64,000 nt of DNA from Paragorgia papillata (Eukaryota > Cnidaria > Anthozoa > Scleralcyonacea > Coralliidae). The stretch is from assembly GCA_035771165.1 (NCBI GenBank), contig JAWNZC010000324.1, positions 906,001-970,000 of the forward strand, in the 5' to 3' direction. The notes below the pieces were generated by a model. It was given only the letters and a program-made list of their open reading frames with translations. It had not been told where the DNA came from and ran no database searches. A program made the position numbers and the translations under genes. This document shows, piece after piece, positions 20,591 through 28,560 of this stretch; the first letter of the stretch is position 1, and every line of letters begins with the position of its first letter.

Positions 20591-23356
20591 AGTAAAATTT
20601 AAAAATTTCAATTAGCCTTGCCTGATATAATGGGATGTTCTGTTTCTTTTACTTATTTACTAATTTACTTCCACCATTTTACATTGTCCAGATTACATCT
20701 GTGAACACCTATTTTCAAAACATTTTCCAGGTGCTCCGCCGCACCGCCCCCTGGACCAGACCCCCGTCTCACTGACACACCACCCCCCTTGGGAAATCTG
20801 CACCTCCCCTGCCAGATGAGTCTGGATCCGCCCTTGTTGCTTGTTTGCCAAGTACGTAAGGTGAAAGTGCCCCTTTTTCAGATTCTGCCCCCGCTGCCCT
20901 AAGTTGCTTCCGGCGCCTCTGCGAACATGCAAACTCTTTTCTAAGCTGAGAGCCATATAAAAGCAAAAGTAAACTAGCACTACGAATTTACGTCACTTCA
21001 TTACATAAATAATTCCATTTAAAATAAAAGACTTATTTTTCTCTACTCCAGAAATTGATATGTCCAAAATCTACATTATCGGAGGCCTAGTGGATCACAA
21101 CCATCACAAGGTAAACACGCTTTAAAATGATGAATGTCAAGCAAAATATTTTTATTGCATTGTGTGTGCAGTTTTATATTTGGGAGACTTATGTGCTATC
21201 TATTTTTAAAAAACTCAATAATTCATGAGGAAAACACAAAGAAAAATCATAACCGTATCGTGGTTTTATAAAACATTCTCATGATTTACATAAACTTTAG
21301 CTTTGATTTTCTCGCCTTAGACAACGTTATTTTTCAAATTCAAAACACTCGCAGAACGTGTTTTATCAGATCTAAAACACTGATAAAATACTCCTGATCA
21401 TGTTTTAAATATTACATAGAGTGTGTTACCTATGCCCGCTCTGATTGGCTGGGCGCTGTACATTTATTCCCCCCCCCCTTGTTAAATATTCTGAAAGAAT
21501 TCTTTCAGAATATTAAAGGGGGGGGGCAGGCAATACTTACTACGTGTGGGGCAGGGGGGTGCCTAAGGCGCGACAAACTTCTGGGGGGAAATTTTGAATT
21601 TTACAGTCTCTGAAATAGCATTTCTTACATTTTGAGGGGGATTTGAAAGATTTTTTAAGAATATAAATTACCAAAAAAAAATACCGAAATATATGAATAC
21701 ACTATACCATACAAGGCGTACATCATGTCCTCCTACATGACATGTCCTCCTATGTGTCGTCATTGTCGTGGACTCATGGGGATATGTCACAGTTACACTA
21801 AACGCTAGTCACACTATATCAGTATATTGTATACAATACGTCTCTATAATCTTGATTCTTACAGTTTTAAAATCAGTGTTTAAAATTTACAGGGAGGTCA
21901 AATATTTTTCAGGGGGGCAAAAGTCCTCCTTCGCCCTCCTAAAAGAAGCCCTGCAAAGATACTAAATGACGTCTGGACCAGCAAACTTTCAAAAATGCCA
22001 AACTTTGCTTGTTCTTTTTTATTTACTTTTATTGCATATGTGCTGCAATAGAAGTACCTTTAACTTCATTTGAACTCAACTTCTTTGTGTTCTGAACTGG
22101 GGGAAGTCACATTTTCTTACTTGGGAGGAGGGGGGGAGGCTTTAGGTTCGTTTATAACCAATCCTCAGTACTCTTTGTTATCATTTCTATCTTGTCCAGG
22201 GGTTGTGTCACAAACTTGCAGCGGAAAATCAAGTGAGTCACGCTCAACTGCCTATTAACGACTTTGTGAAGTTACAATCAAGGACTGTACTTACAGTAAA
22301 TCACGGTAAATATTAGTCCATGTATGGATGTTCGCGAACGAAATTAAGAACGCTTTCAACATTTCATTCAACATCGTTCAACATTGTTGAAAGCGTTTGG
22401 CCATCCCTGTTGAATGATGTTGAACGTTGTTGAATGGTGCTGAATGATGTTGAACGAAATTTGAACATGTTTAAATTTTCGTTCAACACGCGTTCAACAT
22501 TTCTATTTTTGACATGATATAACTGACGTTCGGTGGACGTTCGTCAAGCTCAATTACTCAGAAACGATTTCTGAGACCCCAGACAGGGTTCGAACCTGCA
22601 ACCTTCTAATGACTGGTTAGACGCTCTAACCATTGAGCCACTGAGGCTAAGATGGAGAGCTAAGGTTGCAAATTCATAGTCATATGTGCTCCTAAGTGGT
22701 AGCGTTTGCATATGAGATGTTGTTATTAAAACGACACGAACGTCCACCGAACGTCTGTTATATATTACACCAAGCTCGCAAACGTCCGTCAAGCTCAATT
22801 ACTCAGAAAAGATTTCTGAGACACCAGACAGGGTTCGAGACTGCAACCCTCCAATGACCGGCTAGACGCTCTAACCATTGAGCCACTGAGGCTAAGATGA
22901 AGAGCTAAGGTTGCAAATTCATAGTCATATGTGCATATGAGATGTTGTTGTTAAAGTGGCCTGATACGTCCACCAACGTCTGTTACATAAATGTTGAATG
23001 ATGTTGAATGCGATGTTGAAAGCGTTTGGCCAGGCCTTTGAGGTTGAAAATCCTATGAATCGTTCATGCTTAACGTATTGTTTTTGCATGACATTCTGAT
23101 ACGTTCAAACCATTTAAAATGTTGAGTAATATTTTCTAGTGACTTTTACTTTTCATCAAATTCCTCAAATATTTTTGTAGTGTTTGAAATTCTTCTTAAA
23201 TTCCTGGAGACAAGAGATTGGCAAACTGCATTTTACAATGTCATCCCAAAAAGAAAAGGAGTTTCCTTGTTAAATACGGAACATGAAGAGAATGAAACGA
23301 ACTCTGTTGACGACGACGGGAAAACGCAACGAAGTAAAGGGGCTGGATATGAGTGA
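8417..23356 (+). CDS. TRMT10A: TRMT10A-type tRNA (guanine-9-N1)-methyltransferase, nine coding exons
   Basis: The protein is predicted to methylate N1 of guanosine 9 in tRNAs with S-adenosylmethionine, acting as a SPOUT-fold monomer of the Trm10 family. Joining 8417-8628, 10609-10649, 11038-11135, 13660-13731, 16290-16364, 18289-18376, 21052-21110, 22200-22305 and 23181-23356 gives 308 residues with matching phases and a GT/AG pair at every junction. Order of features: acidic/lysine-rich N-terminus (1-105), SPOUT core (about 95-275) with IKKLLKQ and [17 protein letters not shown], and [12 protein letters not shown] carrying the conserved catalytic-site Asp at residue 210, then [17 protein letters not shown] and the family motif [10 protein letters not shown]. 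Human TRMT10A is 339 residues. The ATG at 8417 is chosen because it precedes the acidic N-terminus; the frame is open further upstream. The gene runs convergently with synaptojanin. Confidence 0.93.
8865..9010 (+). repeat. tRNA-derived SINE, partial copy in TRMT10A intron 1
   Basis: The copy carries the anticodon-arm and T-arm half of a tRNA (CATTAGAAGGTTGCAGG then TTCAAACCCTG) preceded by a leader shared with the repeats at 22540-22985. The D-arm half is deleted. It is in the opposite orientation to the 22.6-kb copies. Confidence 0.65.
9380..9665. repeat. Minisatellite, ~19-bp unit, in TRMT10A intron 1
   Basis: About fifteen units of a sequence close to GTTTGCCCACTCCACCCAA, with variants GATTGCCCA and GATTACCCA. 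The array is open in several frames on both strands, which explains proline- and tryptophan-rich spurious ORFs here. Confidence 0.9.
9720..10608. other. Remainder of TRMT10A intron 1
   Basis: AT-rich sequence followed by a C-rich stretch (10050-10340) that resembles the end of a hAT-type relic like those at 15.5 and 57 kb. I could not find a matching left end or target duplication. No coding sequence is supported. Confidence 0.4.
10609..10649 (+). CDS. TRMT10A: TRMT10A exon 2
   Basis: A 41-bp exon coding the lysine-rich segment [13 protein letters not shown]. Acceptor TCTTAG precedes it and donor GTGTAC follows. Phases 2 in and 1 out fit exons 1 and 3. Confidence 0.8.
10740..10860 (-). repeat. 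Degenerate tRNA-derived repeat with inverted ends
   Basis: The minus strand has a D-arm to T-arm like string (GGTTAGAGAG ... GGTTGTGGGATCAAG), and short inverted ends (TTTCGTTTGTCTTC / AAACAAACGAAA) bracket it. It is too decayed to be a tRNA gene. Confidence 0.45.
11038..11135 (+). CDS. TRMT10A: TRMT10A exon 3
   Basis: Codes [20 protein letters not shown] and the next residues [12 protein letters not shown], the first strand and helix of the SPOUT core. Acceptor TCTTTAG, donor GTAAGA. The entry phase (1) matches exon 2 and the exit phase is 0. Confidence 0.88.
11592..11924. mobile_element. MITE with TACCAAAGACTTTCGT inverted ends
   Basis: The left end (TACCAAAGACTTTCGT) and the right end (ACGAAAGTCTTTGGTA) are perfect inverted copies about 330 bp apart, in TRMT10A intron 3, with TA-rich flanks. 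The interior is non-coding. Confidence 0.65.
11925..13065. other. TRMT10A intron 3, no supported gene
   Basis: I see short inverted stretches (for example 11440-11560 just upstream and GGTAACTAA repeats at 12900-13010) but no coding sequence and no intact element. Confidence 0.4.
13066..13134. repeat. (TTTTG)n microsatellite
   Basis: About thirteen TTTTG units. It lies 130 bp upstream of the 5S-SINE body in the same orientation. Confidence 0.95.
13263..13470 (+). repeat. 5S-SINE family, body only
   Basis: The sequence matches the body of the 41695-42010 element in inverse orientation: CTTCGAGGGTTTTTCG, GGTTTTCCTCCCTCC, GGTCTGAACTGTGTCGTA and GATATGCCTCGAC. The 5S-like head is absent or unrecognisable here. 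Confidence 0.7.
13660..13731 (+). CDS. TRMT10A: TRMT10A exon 4
   Basis: A 72-bp exon coding [20 protein letters not shown] and then NPVQ, a hallmark helix of Trm10 proteins. Acceptor TTTTTAG and donor GTAAAA flank it; phase 0 at both sides. Confidence 0.9.
14040..15300. repeat. Composite inverted repeat in TRMT10A intron 4
   Basis: Inverted copies of GAGTTACCCGG/CCGGGTAACTCG and of a TATATAACTGGTCCGCTTGC / GCGGTCCAGTTGTATACAGG segment lie near 14090-14440 and 15035-15290. The segment with GTCAGTGGTCGCT recurs at 54170. This looks like several MITEs inserted into each other; boundaries are uncertain. Confidence 0.5.
15516..16227. mobile_element. Non-autonomous hAT element with perfect 8-bp TSD, containing a long G tract
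   Basis: The ends are CTGGGACGTAGCC and GGCTACGTCCCTG and the flanks are identical copies of AGTTGCAT (15508-15515, 16228-16235). The interior contains the GGGGGAGCATGCCCC-type stretch shared with relics at 6650, 21590 and 57840, and an 83-bp G tract at 16100-16182. It lies in TRMT10A intron 4, 62 bp before exon 5. Confidence 0.88.
16100..16182. repeat. Poly-G tract (83 bp, one interruption)
   Basis: Nearly pure G with a single A at 16157. On the transcribed RNA this is a G-quadruplex-prone stretch within intron 4. Exact length may be unreliable in any assembly. Confidence 0.9.
16290..16364 (+). CDS. TRMT10A: TRMT10A exon 5
   Basis: Codes [20 protein letters not shown] and then YKSWD, the segment after the RCYAENRR-type helix. 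Acceptor TTTCCTAG, donor GTGAGT, phase 0 on both sides. Confidence 0.9.
16598..16688. repeat. (CTGT)n microsatellite
   Basis: About 90 bp of CTGT repeats with one ATGT variant, inside the dispersed repeat described for 16430-17720. Confidence 0.95.
16781..17252. mobile_element. Harbinger-like MITE with TTA target duplication
   Basis: The ends are GGGCCTGTTTATATGATCCC and its near-perfect complement, flanked on both sides by TTA. Internal CCCGGTACACCGGGA palindromes repeat toward both ends. A second copy at 56884-58278 has a hAT insertion. Non-coding. The superfamily call rests on the 3-bp TTA flanks. Confidence 0.75.
17721..18288. other. End of TRMT10A intron 5, no supported element
   Basis: Unique-looking AT-rich sequence. 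I see no coding frame or repeat structure that I can support. Confidence 0.4.
18289..18376 (+). CDS. TRMT10A: TRMT10A exon 6
   Basis: Codes [20 protein letters not shown] and then SSDSENVLE, matching the family segment before the active-site loop. Acceptor TTTTCCAG, donor GTAAGA, phases 0 and 1. Confidence 0.92.
18466..18790. repeat. Degenerate pentamer array (GGATT/GGAAT) in TRMT10A intron 6
   Basis: About 320 bp of imperfect GGATTGGAAT-type pentamers. The complementary motif forms the purer array at 55462-55908, so two loci in this window carry related pentamer satellites. Confidence 0.8.
19337..19408. repeat. Perfect 34-bp palindrome with 4-bp loop
   Basis: Arms at 19337-19370 and 19375-19408 are exact reverse complements around CGAC. 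The arms include GTGGGCTTACCTCAAATGTT. A TA tract follows immediately (to 19436) and another precedes (19252-19271). Confidence 0.95.
19621..20836 (+). mobile_element. hAT transposon relic with perfect 8-bp TSD
   Basis: Ends CATAGGCGGATT and GGATCCGCCCTTG are imperfect inverted repeats, and the flanks are identical TTGCTTGT copies (19613-19620, 20837-20844). Inside is the C-terminal part of a hAT transposase (19875-20384). G- and C-tracts near 19637-19695 and a TA tract near 20562-20586 are also present. The element lies in TRMT10A intron 6. The N-terminal transposase region is deleted. Confidence 0.9.
19875..20384 (+). pseudogene. hAT transposase, C-terminal dimerisation domain fragment
   Basis: About 169 residues. 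The diagnostic segment is [20 protein letters not shown] followed by [20 protein letters not shown], the hAT dimerisation (hATC) block. The DDE/RW catalytic portion and the BED finger are absent, so there is no real start; the TTG at 19875 is arbitrary. It resembles the ZMYM6/TTF-type hAT group, which I infer from the motif wording only. Confidence 0.85.
21052..21110 (+). CDS. TRMT10A: TRMT10A exon 7 (active-site loop)
   Basis: A 59-bp exon coding [20 protein letters not shown], which holds the catalytic-site Asp (D210) and the SAM-binding knot loop. Acceptor CTCCAG and donor GTAAAC flank it. Phase 1 in, 0 out. Confidence 0.95.
21205..21420. repeat. Dispersed repeat family B copy
   Basis: Landmarks AATTCATGAGGAAAACACAA and TTTACATAAACTTTAGCTTT match the copies at 2465 and 29262. 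Confidence 0.55.
21465..21960. repeat. G-rich hAT-like relic
   Basis: C and G tracts, a GGGGGGAAATTTTGAATTTT segment and an AGTCTCTGAAATAGCATTTC segment resemble the relics at 6650, 15560 and 57790. No ends or target duplication could be fixed. Confidence 0.45.
22200..22305 (+). CDS. TRMT10A: TRMT10A exon 8
   Basis: Codes [20 protein letters not shown] and [15 protein letters not shown], the C-terminal half of the SPOUT core. Acceptor TTGTCCAG, donor GTAAAT, phases 0 and 1. Confidence 0.93.
22576..22647 (-). repeat. tRNA-like cloverleaf in a repeat (anticodon position AGT)
   Basis: The 72-nt minus-strand sequence folds as 7-bp acceptor (GCCTCAG/CTGGGGT with wobbles), 4-bp D stem (GCTC/GAGC), 5-bp anticodon stem (TCTAA/TTAGA) with loop CCAGTCA, and 5-bp T stem with TTCGAAC loop. 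Base 33 is C instead of the near-universal U. The sequence also recurs in repeats, so I call it SINE-derived and not a functional tRNA-Thr. Confidence 0.7.
22815..22887 (-). repeat. Second tRNA-like copy, more degenerate
   Basis: A diverged duplicate of the 22576-22647 sequence about 240 bp away in the same orientation, with changes in the T arm (GGTTCGAGAC on the plus strand) and anticodon arm. Flanks are also duplicated. Confidence 0.65.
23181..23356 (+). CDS. TRMT10A: TRMT10A exon 9 (last)
   Basis: Codes [20 protein letters not shown] then VIPKRKG and a divergent acidic tail of about 30 residues, ending at TGA. Acceptor TTTTTGTAG, phase 1 in. The LETRDWQ motif is characteristic of Trm10 C-termini. 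Confidence 0.94.
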
Positions 23357-23369
23357 GGAATTTATGAAG

Positions 23370-24130
23370 AGTGAAATATAGGTAACCAAAGTTTGCCTTT
23401 ACATGTGAATGATGGAAATGATTTGAAAACAAACAAGAAACAAAGAGTGAAATATAAGTGGCCAAAGTTTGCCTTTTTTGTGAATGATGGAAAAGTTCTA
23501 AATCGAAATAGGAATCCAAGAGTGAAATATATGTCAAGGTACGGCAAACGCCTTTACGTGTGCATGATGGAAATGTTTTGAATACAAACAAGAAACCATG
23601 AAGAGCGAAATATAAGTGACAAACGTTTGCTTTACATGCGATGTGAATGATGGAAATGTTTCGAATCTACAAGAATCCAAGAGTATAATTTTATTGACCA
23701 AGTACGTGTGTCTTCGTGTGAATGATGGAAATGTTTTGAATCTAAACAAGAATCAGAGGGAAATATAAGTGACCAAAGATTGGCTTTCCGTGTGAATGAC
23801 GGAAATGTTTTGAATCTAAACAAGAATCAGAGGGAAATAAAAGTGACCAAAATTGCCTTTCTATGTGAATGTTTTGAATATAAACAATCCAACTACAGTA
23901 TCCAAGAGTGTAATTTTAATGACCAAGTGTGCCAAAACATATGAATGATGGTAATGTTTGAATCTAAAACAAGAATCCTAGAGTGAAATATAAGTAACCA
24001 AAGTTTGCATCTGTGAGTGATGGAAATGTTTTGAATATACAAACAAGAATCAGAGTGAAATATATTTACATGTGAACAATGGAAGTGTTTTGAATCTAAA
24101 CAAGAATCCAAGCGTAAAATATCATTGTGT
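23370..24130. repeat. ~75-80-bp tandem repeat immediately 3' of TRMT10A
   Basis: About nine imperfect units containing GTGAATGATGGAAATGTTTT, then GAATCTAAACAAGAATCC, then GAGTGAAATATAAGTGACC. The array starts within 15 bp of the stop codon, so it probably forms the 3' UTR. A possible AATAAA signal lies at 23836-23841. ORFs on the minus strand here are by-products of the repeat. Confidence 0.85.
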
Positions 24131-25437
24131 TGACAAATATAGTAAGCTGTTTTCCATTCAGATCTTCTAAGAACAAATAATTTACATCCCAACTTCAAAA
24201 CTAGGAAAATTCGCTCAATTTTTGATATCCAATATGGGAAAGAACAAAGAATTTCGCGCCATTTATGCCAGTTAAATTCGATTCCATACAAGCGGAAAAA
24301 GTCGACTTCGTCGCTCGAAGAAAACTACAACAAAACCAGACACAGTGCTACAAAGCGGTGCCCTGTGGCGTTCAAAACATCGCGTTAAAAATGTCCCGTC
24401 AAAAATGTCGCTTGCTATTGATTCCGAACGAACGAACGAAATCAGACACAGAATATAAAGCGGTTTGAAAGTTAGCTGCGCCCGCAAGCAAACTTTCAGG
24501 GCACCGCAATGGACGACTGAGAAAAGGTGGCAAGTCTAAGAAAAGTCGAACTTGTTGTCTAACTGTTTAACCCATATAGTCCCTAGAAATAAACTGTCTG
24601 AAAACGGGGTCAAAGTCTTTGTTCTCGTTTGAATTAAGCAATCGTCCAATAGCAGCATTGCTGTATGAATATTAATGAACGTAAAACAAAAGATTTGTGC
24701 ACCACCCTCGACATAAATTGTAGCTCGTTGTCAACCACTTTGATGTTTACCGCGTTTCCAGACAATTTAATTTTAAGGACCAACGTTTAACAATTAGACG
24801 AGCCCGAGTTGTTTACGAGCTGATGGTCGACGAGGTGCACCCGAGGGAACTATCGTTCATAGACAACGAGGACAAGTTGTCTAATTGTTTTAGTATAAAC
24901 CAACTAGTCAGACAAACTATTATTTATAAAAAAACTGAACTCAGCAAAACGCAAGTTTTTTTGCCCATTATTTTGCATTTAAAACTGGACTCTTTCATTA
25001 CTAATGGTCTATCACCAATAAACAGCGAGTAGCTCAGTCAGAATGCAAGATTTTTAATAGTCCACTAACTAGGTGGTTTATAATAATTAGTCAGTATAAT
25101 CATAGTTAAATAGAAAATAAATATGGTTTGGAAGCTCGACAAAAAGTAATTGTTTTATCTTCTTGTTAGGTTTATGGAAATGTGTGCACTTTCGCAGTTA
25201 CTGAATATGTTTTCTGTATAGTGAAGCAATCATCCAATAACAACGTTTGGGTTCAATCGCTCAACCGTACTGTTTAGGTAGAGGGAGCTTAAGCAAATAC
25301 AACGCGAACGTCAAGGAAAACGTCCTTAATACAACAGAATATTTCTCACACAACAAAGAAAACGAATATTTTTAGTCCCAACCGTAATTCTAAAGCCGCC
25401 CCCGTTCTAATATAGAACGTAATATACAAAATTTCTA
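24131..25437. other. Intergenic, no supported feature
   Basis: Mostly unique AT-rich sequence between the convergent genes. I see weak direct and inverted words but no coding frame, RNA gene or bounded element. Confidence 0.4.
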
Positions 25438-25748
25438 CAGTGTGTATCAAAAAAATTCGAACCCTTAGAAAATGAATTAGCATTATTTTCAAACAACCTA
25501 TTGTAGTAGTTTGAAAGCCCTAAGCACTTCGCTGAACCCACAGATGCGTAAAACACACGGTCTTATACACCTGGGAAATTAAGATAACTTGAAGTGTATG
25601 CATGGTGAAAGTATTTAAAAGCTTTTTCGCTTATGTGCTGATTAATTTATAACGCAGCGCTTTTAGGGCTTTCAAACTACTACAATAGGTTGTTTGAAAA
25701 GAATGCTAATTCATTTTCTAAGGGTTCGAATTTTTTTGATACACACTG
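25438..25748. mobile_element. Tc1/mariner-like MITE with TA target duplication
   Basis: The ends are CAGTGTGTATCAAAA and TTTTGATACACACTG and both flanks are TA. The inverted repeats run for about 80 bp (including GAACCCTTAGAAAATGAATT) and enclose about 150 bp of non-coding sequence. Confidence 0.8.
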
Positions 25749-25756
25749 TACACATA

Positions 25757-26218
25757 CAAAAGCCCGTTTTCCACTGGCGAATTTTGTCGCGCGAAGCGAC
25801 CTTTTTCTTTTGTCTTATGAGCTTTCGAGTGGAACTAATTATAAATCTATTCCAATCATTTAATTTTGACAATAGAAATGTCGCCTCGCGCGACAAAATT
25901 CGTCAGTGGAAACCTGGCTTAAAGCCGATTTTCCACTAGGCGTTTTTCTTTCGCGCGAAGCGACTTTCTTTTGTTCGAATTCAATAGATTTCTGATTAGT
26001 TCCAGCTCAGAGCTCATGAGACAAAAGAAAAAGTCGCTTCGCGCGAAAAAAGTCGCCTAGTGGAAAACCGGCTTAAGGAGGTTTTCCACTAGGCGAAAAA
26101 TGTCGCGCGAAGCGACATTTTCTTTTGTCTCGCAAGCTCTCGAGTGGAACTAATTAGCCAAGACAAAAAAAAAATGTCGAGTCGGTTGACAAATGTCGCC
26201 GTGGAAAAACCGCCTTTA
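25757..26218. repeat. Three tandem foldback units (TTTTCCACTAGGCG)
   Basis: Three consecutive units (about 25757-25920, 25921-26076 and 26077-26218), each bounded by inverted GCCGGTTTTCCACTAGGCGA-type ends and carrying TCGCGCGAAGCGAC inside. Junctions are CTTAA-like. Non-coding. Confidence 0.8.
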
Positions 26219-26889
26219 ATTCAGATAATTTTCACGTCTTCAGGACGACGTTAACTTGTGAAACGGCAAAACCTATTAGTTGAGTTTGACTAAAGCTTTT
26301 GGATGTCGAAAAACGCACTTTATGTACTCAATACTGCGTAAATGATTCGTGGTTTCTGCTAGATATTGAACTTTAAATTGCCGTCGTCGTCCTAGTTTGC
26401 TTAAACTACAATTGATAAAGCTTTAAGAAAGGATTTGTGCACCTTCAGGAACCTTTCAACATGAATCGTAGTTCGATTGTTAACCGCTTTGAAGTTTGCC
26501 GGGTTTTTAAACCATGTTTATTTTCTATTAACTATGGTGTAATGCATAGTTCTAAGGTGGTTTTTTTTGTACTGTTTGAAGTTAAACCTTAATTAGATCA
26601 GAAGTATATAAACGTTGCAAAGCAGTCACAAATGAAAAAGTAATATTTAAAGTTAGAAGATCATCTAACCAACTCGATCATCTAAATCATGCATTGTGCT
26701 GAACGACAAAGTCTTCAGCGCAATACATGGCTCGAGTTGAACTCCGGCTCCGTTGAAAGACAAACGTATGTAACTTGCACACAGGATTGATCCTGCCCTG
26801 GTAAAAAAAGGTATATACTTATTACACATTAGTATGGTGTACTTTCAGCTTGGAGTTTCAACGTTATGTTAGTTCTTGCTGTACACAAG

Positions 26890-27020
26890 CTGTCGTTAGA
26901 TGTTAAAACTCAGAAAAAAACTTTGAGCTGTAGACGGGACTCGAACCCCAAATGCTAGTCAGACACTCTAACCATCGAGCCACTATAACTCAGATGACAG
27001 ACCGAGGTTGTTTACAGTAT
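26890..27020 (-). repeat. tRNA-derived SINE copy
   Basis: The minus strand holds AGTGGCTCGATGGTTAGAGT (A-box region) and GGGGTTCGAGTCCC (B-box). A related head lies on the plus strand at 28450-28560, with shared flanks (CAACCTCGGT...ATCTGAGTTATA). Confidence 0.65.
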
Positions 27021-27087
27021 TTATACCTGGAAACAAGTCGAACCGAACAAGTCAAACCGTACACGTCAAACCGTACCTATGTCACAA

Positions 27088-27307
27088 GTTCTAAGGATAT
27101 TGGGTGAACATACAGAACTCGCGATCAAGCTCTCGGCAACGCCCTCCGTGGCTCAGTGGTCAGAGCATTGCACTAGAATCGCAAGGTCGTGGGTTCAATT
27201 CCTGCCGGAAGGCCTGTGTAGTTGCATTTTTCGCAACTGGTCCCGGTCTGGTCTTAAAATGTATATATTCTACACTCGAATTTTCCTTCACCCAATATCC
27301 TTAGAAC
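27088..27307 (+). repeat. tRNA-headed element bounded by perfect 21-bp inverted repeats
   Basis: Positions 27088-27108 and 27287-27307 are exact reverse complements (TTCTAAGGATATTGGGTGAA core). Between them is a 71-nt tRNA-like cloverleaf (27142-27212) with B-box GGTTCAATTCC and anticodon-loop CTAGAAT, then a body with CGCAACTGGTCCCGGTCTGG. A relative without clear inverted ends is at 47150-47320. Confidence 0.75.
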
Positions 27308-27871
27308 ATGCTATGTAATTGAGTGAAATGCCCAATATTACTTATTGCTGCCGCAGCGAGCGAGCCTGAAGCGAGCGAGCAAGGCAGCAAACCTAAATAA
27401 TGTAGTGGGGCTTTTTTCAAATCTTTCATTGGCGCATTGCATTGTGGTCTAATTGCTATAGACCCCAAATGCAGTGCGAAAACAACTAACCAGAATACAA
27501 CGCGCGAAGTACATGCTTTCTTTTCGTTTGGACTGTCGAGCGAACTGGTTTTCAGGTATGTATGCAGTATGCTAATTGTGAATTTCATGTAAAATTAGAC
27601 AAATGTCTTTAGTCATCTGCAAGATTAAACAAATGTCATTAGTCAATTGCAATTTTGTTTCATTACAACGGACATTTGAACTGTCAAATGGCCAATACTG
27701 AGGAGCGGATGCGTATGCATCTTTTCAATTAATATATAGCCTCTCCCAAAGACCTTTAGCCCAAACGCTACCAAGATATCCTAAAGACAAGCCGTGAAGT
27801 TTAGTCTACATAGTTCTCAATGACTCAGTTAGTCATTTATTAAACAATTGTTTAATCTGAATCTGATGTGC

Positions 27872-27959
27872 GACAACACGGATATGGAATATTCTACCAA
27901 AACACATTTACAAGAGGACAACACGGATATGGAATATTCTACCAAAACACATTTACAAG
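27872..27959. repeat. Two-copy tandem duplication, 45-bp unit
   Basis: Two identical 43-bp blocks starting GACAACACGGATATGGAATA, 45 bp apart. Recent duplication or assembly artefact. Confidence 0.85.
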
Positions 27960-28449
27960 TATAGCCGTTTGTACTCTAGTTTTGATTTTTGCGTTGGAAA
28001 TGGGAAGACATTAAAGAAAAAGCTGAAAAGATGTCTTGACATCACAAGTAAATATGTCTATAACAGCTTTCAGGAAACTATTACTTATTTTCTATGATTC
28101 TGCTTAAAAAGAAACAACTGGTGATGTAGACGACCCTCGTTCATGGAGAACGATTTGCATAAAATGTAACCAGGCACGTGACTTCTCCAAACCCTTTTCA
28201 TGTTGTTTTTAACTTTGTTTCTGTATCTTTATTTGTAACTTTGTATTGTCCAGTTACCTTGTGGTTTATTTTGGGACCATAGTAATTGGCCAAAAGCTGT
28301 TGTGGTTATACCCATCTTGTATATGTTAGTATGTGAATTGTTGTCCAGTTATGTTCGTAATAATCAAAACATGGCAAAGCTTATATAAATAAATTAAGTA
28401 CTTATGGAATGCGTTCAACTCGTTCCCAGGCATATAAGCACCTTAAACA

Positions 28450-28560
28450 ACCTCGGTTTGCCATCTGAGTTATAATGGCTCAATGGTTAGAGCATATGGC
28501 TGTAATTCTAAAGCTCAGAGCTGGTTTTCGGAGTACCGTGAAAGCTCTATTAAGCCCCCG
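28450..28560 (+). repeat. Degenerate tRNA-derived SINE head
   Basis: Contains AATGGCTCAATGGTTAGAGC (A-box region) and a decayed T-arm (CTGGTTTTCGGAGTACC). Family of the copy at 26890. Confidence 0.55.

Larger units (their letters stand above)
22340..23040. repeat. Nested MITE: outer GTTGAACAT element split by two tandem tRNA-like TIR units
   Basis: The outer ends match the MITE at 1253-1475 (AACGCTTTCAACATTTC ... GAAAGCGTTTGGCCAGGCC). Inside are two tandem units (about 22515-22765 and 22766-22990). Unit 1 is bounded by inverted GACGTTCGGTGGACGTTCG ends and each unit holds one tRNA-like cloverleaf. It lies in TRMT10A intron 8. Confidence 0.7.

Noticed and set aside
22576..22647. Functional tRNA-Thr(AGT) gene
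   Set aside because: The cloverleaf folds, but position 33 is C, the sequence is duplicated nearby in decayed form, and it lies inside a repeat family.
23241..24291. Minus-strand ORFs with FKTFPSFTRK repeats
   Set aside because: Products of the ~78-bp tandem repeat downstream of TRMT10A; no conserved domain.
27142..27212. Functional tRNA-Ser-like gene (AGA at the anticodon position)
   Set aside because: It lacks the long variable arm of tRNA-Ser, has acceptor and anticodon-stem mismatches, and is the head of a repeated element.
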